From: Phycisphaerae bacterium
GTDB taxonomy: Bacteria; Planctomycetota; Phycisphaerae; UBA1845; PWPN01
Assembly (NCBI GenBank): GCA_018003015.1
Contig: JAGNEZ010000006.1
Span: 112,590-176,589, forward strand
Direction: 5' to 3'
Length of the DNA: 64,000 nucleotides
Shown here: piece by piece, positions 26,008 through 42,042 of the stretch
How the letters are laid out: every line of letters begins with the position of its first letter
Numbering within the stretch: the first letter of the stretch is position 1
Translations under genes and position numbers: made by a program
Notes under the pieces: model-generated
Told to the model about the DNA's origin: nothing
The model's input: the letters and a program-made list of their open reading frames with translations, nothing else
The model's database searches: none

Positions 26008-26282
26008 GGCGAAGCCGTGACGTCGGGGTCGAGCGTGCCGATGCCGGTGGACGCCGACTTTACTTTAACGTCATTTATTTCAATGCTTTACATGTGTTAA
26101 TTGGTGCATATCCTTCAGGTCGGCATGGGGCCGACGGCCACCAGCCTGGCGGTCGCTCCGACACAGGCGGGAGCGGCGAATGTCGGCGGCTTGAGTGGAT
26201 GGCTTTGGGCGAACGGAGGCCAAGCCGCTCGGACGGCCCGAATGGGCCTCAAAAAAAACGGCTTGGGGCCGAGACCAGGCCT
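26008..26282. other. Intergenic region with AT-rich island
   Basis: No gene is supported. Bases 26053-26105 are strikingly AT-rich for this genome and contain TTTACA and TAAT-like words. A hairpin GGCCC-gaat-GGGCC (26236-26249) is followed by eight A residues on the plus strand, so the run is on the wrong side for a plus-strand terminator. Confidence 0.4.
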
Positions 26283-26310
26283 TTGACAGCGGCAGTGAAA
26301 CGGCTATACT
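26283..26310 (+). promoter_or_regulatory. Promoter of the tRNA-Thr/tuf/ribosomal protein/rpoBC operon
   Basis: A perfect TTGACA (26283-26288) and TATACT (26305-26310) are spaced by 16 bases. The predicted start lies about 95 bases ahead of tRNA-Thr. It is the only strong promoter seen before tuf. Confidence 0.75.
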
Positions 26311-26411
26311 GAGCGATCTTCGGCTACAGGCATGGGCGGTCCCGGTATGCCCGCGTGCCGTGAGAGCGGGCAGAGAGTGCCGGGATTGGCGGCTTGAGGC
26401 CGGGGTAGCCC

Positions 26412-26483
<72 letters not shown>

Positions 26484-26593
26484 TTGCCAGTGGCCGCCGG
26501 GTGGAATCCCTGGGGACGAGTTGCCCAGGGTGTGGGCCGAACGGCGAATAGGTGGCTTGAGGAGGTGCGGTTGCGTCGGACGCAGCCGCGACT

Positions 26594-26612
26594 GAGGCGC
26601 GAGTGGCGCCTC
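26594..26612 (+). terminator. Small hairpin with U-rich tail in the tuf leader
   Basis: A 7-bp stem GAGGCGC/GCGCCTC with a 5-base loop is followed by GTCTTGTCTGTT. It lies between tRNA-Thr and tuf and may be an attenuator or a processing site. Confidence 0.35.
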
Positions 26613-26742
26613 GTCTTGTCTGTTGGGACAGTGCTGGGATTTATCGTGCCGGGAGGAGAACTCGGCGTGGCCGACGCGTGCAGGGCGTCCGGCGGAACAA
26701 AAAACGGCTTGTAGAACCCATTAGAGTGGAGGATCTGGTTAC

Positions 26743-27948
<1,206 letters not shown>

Positions 27949-28071
27949 CGTGCGTCGGGCAGGACCTTGCGGGCGGACGGACCAGCCGCCGCACCGTCTT
28001 GAGGACGCACGATGGGCCGGTCGCGATGCGATCGGCGCGTTCAGGTTTCCAGTGAGCAAGAGGTTCTGGCC

Positions 28072-28239
28072 ATGGCCAAGGCAAGCAAGCGGGAGTGGGT
28101 CTGGCTCCAGTGCAGTGAGACCGGGGACCTGAACTACCGTATTTCCGTGAATGTGTCGGGTGGCACTCCGAAGCTGGAGTTGAAGAAGTACTGCCCGCGG
28201 CTTCGGAAGCGCACGGTACACAAGGTCAAACGGAAGTAG
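28072..28239 (+). CDS. rpmG: 50S ribosomal protein L33
   Basis: The protein has 55 residues from ATG 28072 (MAKASKREWVWLQCSETGDL). It has the basic C-terminus KKYCPRLRKRTVHKVKRK. Only two single cysteines remain where zinc-binding L33 forms have two CxxC pairs, so it is a zinc-free type. The TAG stop at 28237-28239 shares two bases with the start of tRNA-Trp. The tuf-rpmG-tRNA-Trp-secE-nusG order is classical. Confidence 0.93.
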   Translation: MAKASKREWVWLQCSETGDLNYRISVNVSGGTPKLELKKYCPRLRKRTVHKVKRK

Positions 28240-28310
28240 GAGCGTAGCTCAATTGGCAGAGCACCGGTTTCCAAAACCGGCGGTTGGGGGTTCAAATCCC
28301 TCCGCTCCTG
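28238..28310 (+). tRNA. tRNA-Trp (anticodon CCA)
   Basis: A cloverleaf of 73 nt: acceptor AGGAGCG/CGCTCCT with discriminator G, D arm GCTCAATTGGCAGAGC, anticodon stem CCGGT/ACCGG with loop TTCCAAA, and T arm GGGGGTTCAAATCCCTC (one G-U pair). It closely follows the E. coli tRNA-Trp layout. CCA is not encoded. The first two bases belong to the rpmG stop codon, so RNase P cleavage removes the last stop bases from the rpmG message. Confidence 0.95.
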
Positions 28311-28344
28311 TCATGAGTCCTCGTGCTTCGGGAGGTATGGTTTC

Positions 28345-28821
28345 GTGAGTGATGCTGTCTCGGGAAGCGGGAGCGGAGGAAAGCCGCAGGTCAAGACCAC
28401 CCTGGGTGGCGGCGGTCTTCGCATCTACCGGCCTGGCCAGGGCTATTACACCCGGCTCGGCACCGCCCTCGGCGCCGGCGTCATCATCATCGCCGGGGGT
28501 CTGTTCATCGGTTCGCAGTTGGGGGGCATCATCAACCCCAAGGCCAGCTATGCCCTGCCGGTCCAGTATGGCGTGTCTGTCGGCTTCATCCTGGTGATGG
28601 CGGCCGTGCTGTACTGGATCGTCGGGCTTAACCGCAAGGCCAACGAGTTCTTCATCGCCACCGAGGGCGAGATGAAGAAGGTGAGCTGGTCCTCCAAGAA
28701 GGACGTGATTCGTTCGACCAAAGTGGTGATCGTCTGGGTGATCCTGATCGGCGCGTTGATCTTCCTCGCGGACATCATCTTCATGCAGACCTTCCGCTGG
28801 ATCCACGTGCTGAAGGCGTAG
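28345..28821 (+). CDS. secE: Preprotein translocase subunit SecE
   Basis: The protein has 158 residues from GTG 28345, with GGAGG nine bases upstream. The C-terminal part carries the conserved amphipathic helix and final membrane span (TEGEMKKVSWSSKKDVIRST then VVIVWVILIGALIFLADIIF). Unlike the minimal 60-residue SecE, two extra membrane helices precede it (about 38-65 and 72-95), plus a Gly/Ser-rich N-terminus. SecE clamps SecY in the inner-membrane protein channel. It lies between tRNA-Trp and nusG. Confidence 0.93.
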   Translation: MSDAVSGSGSGGKPQVKTTLGGGGLRIYRPGQGYYTRLGTALGAGVIIIAGGLFIGSQLGGIINPKASYALPVQYGVSVGFILVMAAVLYWIVGLNRKANEFFIATEGEMKKVSWSSKKDVIRSTKVVIVWVILIGALIFLADIIFMQTFRWIHVLKA

Positions 28822-28861
28822 ACAACGGCTCTCCCGGGATGCGGCTATTCGGAATCGGATC

Positions 28862-29533
28862 ATGAGCACACCTGAGTCGGACAACAGCATGGTGACAGCG
28901 GCGGGCGGTTCCGCCGGAGCGACGGGGGCATCACAGCCGCCGCCCGCCACGCCCAAGGCCGGCGGCGTCGAGCCGACCCGGCCGGGGATGAAATGGTACG
29001 TGCTCCGCGTGGCCAGCAACAAGGAAGACCAGGTGTGCGAGGCCCTCGAGCGCAAAGTGAGGATCGAGAAGCTGGAGAACCGGGTCGGGCGCGTGCTCGT
29101 TCCGACCGCCAAAGAGAAACGCATGAAGGCCGGCCAGGTCCGGGTTTATGAGAAGAAGCTCTACCCCGGCTACGTTTTCGTCGAGATGGCCACCGAACAG
29201 GACGGCTCCGTCTCCGAAAACGTGTGGTTCATGATCAAGGAAACCACCGGAGTCGGCGACTTCATCGGCTCGGATAACAAGCCGACCAGCATGCGCGAGC
29301 ACGACGTGGAGCTGATGCTGCTGGCCTCGGCCAAGGAAGACGAGGAGGCTTCGCTCCAGGGTCTCGAGTTCGCCAAGGGCGATCGGGTCAAGATCAAGGA
29401 AGGCTCGTTCCAGAACTTCGAGGGACACGTCGACAGCATCGACGAGACCAAGGGGATTGTCACCGTGCTACTGACCATCTTCGGCCGGGCGACCCCCGTG
29501 GACGTCGAATACTGGCAACTGGAAAAGATGTAG
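28862..29533 (+). CDS. nusG: Transcription termination/antitermination factor NusG
   Basis: The protein has 223 residues. A low-complexity 42-residue extension (Ala, Gly, Pro, Ser) precedes the NGN domain, which begins MKWYVLRVASNKEDQV and contains KLYPGYVFVEM. The KOW domain is at the end: FAKGDRVKIKEGSFQNFEG and a closing IFGRATPVDVEYWQLEKM. NusG binds RNA polymerase and couples it to Rho or the ribosome. rplK follows after 15 bases. Confidence 0.95.
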   Translation: MSTPESDNSMVTAAGGSAGATGASQPPPATPKAGGVEPTRPGMKWYVLRVASNKEDQVCEALERKVRIEKLENRVGRVLVPTAKEKRMKAGQVRVYEKKLYPGYVFVEMATEQDGSVSENVWFMIKETTGVGDFIGSDNKPTSMREHDVELMLLASAKEDEEASLQGLEFAKGDRVKIKEGSFQNFEGHVDSIDETKGIVTVLLTIFGRATPVDVEYWQLEKM

Positions 29534-29548
29534 AAAGGTACTTGAGCC

Positions 29549-29977
29549 GTGGCAAAAGAGATCGTAACCGTCATCAAACTGCAGGCCCCCGGCGGGCAGG
29601 CGACCCCGGCCCCGCCGATCGGTCCAGCCTTGGGCCAGCATGGCGTCAACATCGGGCAGTTCGTCCAGCAATTCAACGCCCAGACCAGTTCCTTGGGTGG
29701 CATGACCGTCCCGGTCGAGATCACCGTCTACAAGGACAAGACCTTCAGCTTCATCGTCAAAAGCCCCCCGGCGGCGGTTCTGCTTCGCGAGGCGGCCGGC
29801 ATCGCCAAGGGCAGCGGTGTGCCGAACAAGGAGAAAGTCGGCAAGGTGACCTGGTCGCAGATCCGGACGATCAGCGAACGCAAGAAGAAGGACCTCAACG
29901 CATTTGACCCCGCCCATGCCGATCGCATCATCGCCGGTACCGCCCGGTCGATGGGCATCGAAGTGGTGGAGGGTTAG
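29549..29977 (+). CDS. rplK: 50S ribosomal protein L11
   Basis: The protein has 142 residues from GTG 29549, standard length. The N-terminal proline-rich domain ([20 protein letters not shown]) and the rRNA-binding C-terminal domain ([19 protein letters not shown]) are both typical. It forms the GTPase-associated centre with L10 and L12. Confidence 0.97.
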   Translation: MAKEIVTVIKLQAPGGQATPAPPIGPALGQHGVNIGQFVQQFNAQTSSLGGMTVPVEITVYKDKTFSFIVKSPPAAVLLREAAGIAKGSGVPNKEKVGKVTWSQIRTISERKKKDLNAFDPAHADRIIAGTARSMGIEVVEG

Positions 29978-30058
29978 TGCCGTAGCGACGTGGGAGAGGC
30001 GGCTGCGATCTGACCACGGATCGGCCGCCCGTGCGAATGGTTTCAGTGGGAGGCAGAC

Positions 30059-30784
30059 ATGCCGCATTCGAGCGTGGTGTACAAAGAGCAGGTGGCCAAG
30101 CTCGGGGATCGCAACGTCAAGCGATCGATCCCCGATGCCGTTAAGCTCCTCAAAGAGATGGCCGCGGTCAAGGTCAAGAAGAACTACAAGGGAGCCCGCA
30201 CCCGGAAGGGTTTCGACCAGACCATCGAGCTGGTCATGTGGCTGGGCATCGATCCCAAGCAGGCCGACCAGATGGTCCGCGGGTCGATCTCGCTGCCCAA
30301 GGGTATCGGCAAGACCAAAAAGGTCATTGCCTTCTGTCCCGATGAGCTGGCCAATGACGCCAAGGCTGCAGGAGCGATCGAGGCCGGGGCCGACGACCTG
30401 ATCAAGAAGGTCAGCGATGGATGGGCCGACTTCGACGTGGCCGTCGCCCACCCCGCCGTGATGGGCAAGGTCGGCAAGTTGGGCCGCGTGCTCGGCCCGC
30501 AGGGCAAGATGCCCTCGCCGAAGTCCGGCACCGTGACGCCCGATATCGTCCAGGCAGTCAGGGAATATGGAGCTGGCAAACTCGAGTACCGCAACGACGC
30601 CGGCGGCAATGTCCACGCCATTGTGGGTAAGGCGAGCTTCAGCCCCGAGGATCTGGTGGCCAACATCGAGCGGTTCGTCGATCACATCCGCAAGACGAAA
30701 CCCCCGGCGGCCAAGGGCCAGTTCATCAAGCGGGTGTGTGTCTCGGGAACCATGACCCCGTCGGTGGCGTTGGACATCAGTTGA
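30059..30784 (+). CDS. rplA: 50S ribosomal protein L1
   Basis: The protein has 241 residues, with GGGAGG upstream of ATG 30059. Motifs include SLPKGIGKTKKVIAFC, LGRVLGPQGKMPSPKSGTVT and the closing GTMTPSVALDIS. L1 forms the mobile stalk that handles exiting tRNA and in many bacteria represses its own operon. Confidence 0.97.
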   Translation: MPHSSVVYKEQVAKLGDRNVKRSIPDAVKLLKEMAAVKVKKNYKGARTRKGFDQTIELVMWLGIDPKQADQMVRGSISLPKGIGKTKKVIAFCPDELANDAKAAGAIEAGADDLIKKVSDGWADFDVAVAHPAVMGKVGKLGRVLGPQGKMPSPKSGTVTPDIVQAVREYGAGKLEYRNDAGGNVHAIVGKASFSPEDLVANIERFVDHIRKTKPPAAKGQFIKRVCVSGTMTPSVALDIS

Positions 30785-30811
30785 GACCTCTGGACAAGGT
30801 GTGAATAAGCG

Positions 30812-31357
30812 ATGAGTAAACCAATCAAAGACCTGATGACCCAGGAATACCGTCACCGGTATGGGAACCTGGACGGGGCGTGCATCGTGAGCGTGATCGG
30901 CCTCGATGCCATCGCGACCAACAAGCTCCGAGGCGAACTGCGCGCTAAGAACCTGCGCCTGCAGGTGGTCAAGAACAGTCTGGCCAAGCGAGCCTTCGGC
31001 GATACCGCCCTGGCGCCGATCAATGCCGCCCTCAAGGGCCCGTGTGCCCTGGTCACCGGCGGCGAATCCGTGATCGACGCGGCCAAAGCCCTGGTCGGCC
31101 TCAAGAAGAACTATCCCAAAATGGAACTGCTGGTCGGCGTTCTCGACGGCGACAGCGAACTCGTCGGCGTCGAACAACTCGCCATCATGAAGAGTCGAAC
31201 GGAGACCCTGGCGGATCTGGCCGGCCTGATTCGGAGCCCTGGCGGCCGGCTGGCTGGTTGCCTGCTGGGAGGTGGTCGCATCGCCGGCTGCCTCAAGGCC
31301 CTGATCGAGAAGGCGGAGAAGGCTGCACCCGCCGAAGCCGCGCCTTCAGAGAACTGA
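30812..31357 (+). CDS. rplJ: 50S ribosomal protein L10
   Basis: The protein has 181 residues. The N-terminal rRNA-binding part shows ANKLRGELRAKNLRLQVVKN and SLAKRAF. The C-terminal helix that holds L12 dimers is short and ends in an Ala/Glu-rich tail. Between it and rplL lie 197 bases (31358-31554) in which I see no gene or clear terminator. Confidence 0.95.
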   Translation: MSKPIKDLMTQEYRHRYGNLDGACIVSVIGLDAIATNKLRGELRAKNLRLQVVKNSLAKRAFGDTALAPINAALKGPCALVTGGESVIDAAKALVGLKKNYPKMELLVGVLDGDSELVGVEQLAIMKSRTETLADLAGLIRSPGGRLAGCLLGGGRIAGCLKALIEKAEKAAPAEAAPSEN

Positions 31358-31554
31358 TCGGGCTTTCGGCAAAGCTGGTGGGTTCGGAGCCTGGTTGTGC
31401 CTCCGAGGGTTTGGGTCCTGGATGTGGACGACAAGGTAGCGGTCGACGACCGCCGCAGATTGGTCCGGTGCACCGGATTAAATAGGCGTCAGTGGGACGC
31501 CACCTATCAGGCGGGCTTGTTCGTATCGCCTGGAAATACGAGGAGTTAGGTACA

Positions 31555-31968
31555 ATGTCGGATGCCCCCGCAAAAACGTTCAGCGCCGAGACGAAGGACC
31601 TGGCGGCGAAGCTGGTTGGTTTGACACTCAAGCAGGCCCAAGAACTGGTGGACTGCCTGAAGCAAGATCATGGCATCGAGCCCGCAGGCGGCGGGGCGGT
31701 GATGATGGCTCCCGCAGCGGCGGGCGGCGGAGCGGCCGCAGCCCCCGCCGAGGAGAAGACCTCCTTCGACGTGATCCTCAAGAGCGGCGGCGAGAAGAAG
31801 ATCAACGTGATCAAGGTTGTTCGTGCGGCCACCAACCTCGGCTTGAAGGAAGCCAAGGATCTGGTCGAGGGCGCCCCGAAGACGGTCAAGGAAGGCTTGC
31901 CCAAGGACGAGGCCGAGAAGCTGAGGAAGGAGCTCGAAGAGGCTGGAGCCGCCGTTGAGATCAAGTGA
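31555..31968 (+). CDS. rplL: 50S ribosomal protein L7/L12
   Basis: The protein has 137 residues from ATG 31555. The dimerising N-terminal helices, the Ala/Gly hinge (about 45-65) and the conserved factor-binding C-terminal domain ([20 protein letters not shown], then [19 protein letters not shown]) are complete. GAGGAG lies upstream. The hinge is somewhat longer than in E. coli. Confidence 0.96.
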   Translation: MSDAPAKTFSAETKDLAAKLVGLTLKQAQELVDCLKQDHGIEPAGGGAVMMAPAAAGGGAAAAPAEEKTSFDVILKSGGEKKINVIKVVRAATNLGLKEAKDLVEGAPKTVKEGLPKDEAEKLRKELEEAGAAVEIK

Positions 31969-31983
31969 GTACCCTAACGCGAA

Positions 31984-32015
31984 TCCGGCCGCGAGGTGAC
32001 CCCTCGCGGTCCGGA
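31984..32015 (+). promoter_or_regulatory. Strong hairpin between rplL and rpoB
   Basis: A 13-bp stem with one bulged T (31984-31996 with 32002-32015), loop 5, no U-tract. In many bacteria an attenuator or RNase III site between rplL and rpoB lowers polymerase synthesis relative to ribosomal proteins; this hairpin fits that role by position. Confidence 0.55.
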
Positions 32016-32244
32016 CCGCGACATTCGTCTCCGTCGCCCGGAAGGGCGGCGGGCAGGAGTTCAAACTCCTGCGACTGGGCTTGGGAGACCGAGCCTGCTC
32101 GCACGAGCTTGAACCGTCCCTCCTCCCGCGGAGCGTGATCGGCTGGCGCGTCGGCCCAACGGAGGCCGGCGGCAGGACCACCAGTCGAACAGATGGCTCC
32201 GCGTCGGATTCCGTCCTGATGGTGACCCTCGCAGGAAAGGAACC

Positions 32245-36030
<3,786 letters not shown>

Positions 36031-36099
36031 CGGTTCATTCAGCGAAGCGGCGTGTGAGCGGACAAAACGGTTCTTGTTGAGACAAAGGACCCTCAAGCC

Positions 36100-40506
<4,407 letters not shown>

Positions 40507-40585
40507 TATTCGACCCGAGTTTCGGGTATCCTAGCCAGGCTGTGCCGGACGGATGTACCGGCAGCGCATGAAAACGAGGAAACGA

Positions 40586-40975
40586 ATGCCGACCATCAAT
40601 CAGCTTGTTCGAGTGGGTCGCGAGAAGCAGGCCCGCAAGTCCAAGGTTCGTGATCTGGAGCAGAGCCCCCAGAAGCGGGGCGTGTGTCTGCTCGTCAAGA
40701 CCCAGACGCCTAAGAAACCAAACTCGGCCCTCCGCAAAGTGGCCCGTGTTCGTTTGACCAACGGCAAGGAAGTCACTGCGTATATCCCGGGCATCGACCA
40801 CAACCTCCAGGAGCACTCCATTGTACTTGTGCGGGGAGGTCGTGTCCGCGATCTTCCCGGCGTCCGCTACCACATCATCCGCGGTACGTTGGATTGCGCC
40901 GGCGTGGGCGGAGACAAGGAGAACCGGCCCCGGAATCGCAGCCGCAGCAAGTACGGCGTGAAGCGCCGCAAATGA
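40586..40975 (+). CDS. rpsL: 30S ribosomal protein S12
   Basis: The protein has 129 residues from ATG 40586 (GAGGA upstream), matching the [14 protein letters not shown] start of the family. The [19 protein letters not shown] decoding-centre loop keeps Lys43. Residue 88, however, is Arg ([13 protein letters not shown]) where E. coli has Lys; K88R is a well-known streptomycin-resistance change. The Asp that is often methylthiolated (D89) is kept. The end of the protein carries a short insertion ([19 protein letters not shown]). rpsL ends this operon; rpsG and fusA do not follow. Confidence 0.97.
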   Translation: MPTINQLVRVGREKQARKSKVRDLEQSPQKRGVCLLVKTQTPKKPNSALRKVARVRLTNGKEVTAYIPGIDHNLQEHSIVLVRGGRVRDLPGVRYHIIRGTLDCAGVGGDKENRPRNRSRSKYGVKRRK

Positions 40976-41054
40976 TCTTCCTGCGAGCCGCCGGGCATCT
41001 GCGGCTTCACTGATCGTCCACACCGGCCCTTGGCCGGCAACGAGCAGAGCAAAA

Positions 41055-41095
41055 GGCCGTGGCCTCGCAGAAGGCTACGGCCCTTTGTGTTTCTT
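41055..41095 (+). terminator. Intrinsic terminator after rpsL
   Basis: An 11-bp stem with one G-U pair (41055-41065 with 41072-41082) is followed by CTTTGTGTTTCTT. It closes the 14-kb operon that began at 26283. Confidence 0.85.
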
Positions 41096-41184
41096 GACCG
41101 GCAGACCCAAGGCGGTCCCCGCATGGCTGCCGTGGTCAGGGGGTGATCTCCCGATGACGATGCCCGGATTTTTTCTGGATCGGC

Positions 41185-41215
41185 TTGGCACTCTCGGCCG
41201 ATTGAAGCGTATAAT
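41185..41215 (+). promoter_or_regulatory. Promoter of orphan structured transcript
   Basis: A perfect TATAAT (41210-41215) is preceded by TTGGCA (41185-41190) with a 19-base spacer, longer than ideal. It lies about 115 bases past the rpsL terminator hairpin. The predicted start is near 41222. Confidence 0.6.
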
Positions 41216-41447
41216 AGAAGTGACTACGGTGCTCGTTGGCCTGCTCCAGAGTCCGGGCGGCGATCCAAAGGCATCGCACCGGCGGAGAATGGTCCAACGC
41301 CGCATCAACCTTGATCAAGGGGCATCGGTGTCCTCGCCGGCATGCCTGGCGAGGCTGGACCAAGCCCGGCGACACGCGTCGAGTCTGGATGGCGACAGCC
41401 GGATGGCGGGTGACCCGGGATGCCTAGTCCAGAGAGGAGGTGACCCA

Positions 41448-41477
41448 GTGTCTTGTCGCATAGGTGAGCTGCCATAA
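41448..41477 (+). CDS. Nine-residue mini-ORF with perfect Shine-Dalgarno
   Basis: GTG at 41448 is preceded by AGGAGGTGA at ideal spacing (7 bases after AGGAGG) and encodes MSCRIGELP, then TAA. The last codons and stop lie inside the compound hairpin, so a ribosome finishing the peptide would open its outer stem. That geometry is typical of leader peptides, but no gene is placed to be attenuated directly downstream. Translation is unproven. Confidence 0.35.
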   Translation: MSCRIGELP

Positions 41478-41506
41478 CGCAGCAGGGTACTGCTGCTTCT
41501 GGCAGC
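41468..41506 (+). repeat. Compound hairpin in the orphan transcript
   Basis: An outer helix GCTGCCA/TGGCAGC (41468-41474 with 41500-41506) encloses an inner helix GCAGCAG/CTGCTGC (41479-41485 with 41490-41496) capped by GGTA. Both helices are perfect; internal loops are 4 and 3 bases. Confidence 0.8.
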
Positions 41507-41534
41507 TACGCGAAAACTGTTTGTCGATAACAAA

Positions 41535-41570
41535 GACCCCGCGGCTGGTTCCCGGCCGCGGGGTCGTTTT
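41535..41570 (+). terminator. Intrinsic terminator of the orphan transcript
   Basis: A perfect 11-bp GC-rich stem (41535-41545 with 41555-41565) is followed by GTTTTG. It is one of the clearest terminators in the window. From 41571 to 41854 I see no supported gene. Confidence 0.85.
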
Positions 41571-41854
41571 GCGCACCAAGCATGTTTGGCAACTCGGAGG
41601 CGCGATTCGGGCTGAGTTGGTCGTCAAGTCCAGCGTCGCGTAGTTCATCACCCGACGGCCGAAACTCAAGGTCAATGAGGCCAAAAGTACGGCCCTGGGA
41701 CCACAGATTCCTGGCGTTCAGCTTCACCAGAGAGCGGGAGCCCGAGCGGCGGATCGCGCCGATGGCTCGCCAGCAGTTCAAGGAGCGGATTCGAGACCCG
41801 TATGCATGGTGGTGTGACAGGGACAGCCCGCAAGGGCCTACCTGTGTCGATCGA

Positions 41855-41883
41855 TTGACCCCCCCACGGCCACCCACTATGCT
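41855..41883 (+). promoter_or_regulatory. Promoter of the radical SAM gene
   Basis: TTGACC (41855-41860) and TATGCT (41878-41883) are separated by 17 bases, 160 bases ahead of the start codon at 42043. The leader shows no cobalamin-riboswitch signature. Confidence 0.6.
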
Positions 41884-42042
41884 CTTCCCGGACAAACGGG
41901 GCTGGACGGGATGTCTCGGGCTGTCGCGCGGTCAGCCCTTCCTGGGTGCCGGAGACCAGCCCTGCTTCAGGCATGGACCCGGAGGTCGACATCAAGTTCC
42001 TTCGCGGCCAATGCCGCATCCCGTGTCTGGAGCTCGAACTTC

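Larger units (their letters stand above)
41222..41570 (+). ncRNA. Candidate structured RNA of about 350 nt, family unknown
   Basis: This unit has its own promoter and intrinsic terminator but no convincing protein. Visible structure: a perfect 12-base palindrome CCTTGATCAAGG; a hairpin CTCGCC/GGCGAG near 41334-41354; an outer stem TCTGGA/TCCAGA (41384-41433) enclosing smaller helices; a perfect Shine-Dalgarno and mini-ORF; a compound hairpin (41468-41506) with two 7-bp helices; and the terminator. The conserved cores of RNase P RNA, tmRNA, SRP RNA and the cobalamin riboswitch were looked for and not found. It could be a new small RNA, or a peptide-encoding attenuated leader. Confidence 0.5.

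Noticed and set aside
26236..26258. Hairpin GGCCC/GGGCC with a run of A residues as terminator of panD
   Set aside because: On the plus strand the run following the hairpin is A, not T. On the minus strand the T-run comes before the hairpin.
41222..41570. RNase P RNA, tmRNA or SRP RNA as identity of the structured transcript
   Set aside because: The P4 core GAGGAAAGTCC and ACAGAA of RNase P, the tRNA-like ends of tmRNA and the GGAA tetraloop domain of SRP RNA are all absent.
41884..42042. Cobalamin riboswitch ahead of the B12-binding radical SAM gene
   Set aside because: No GCCACTG-type B12 box was found in the leader.
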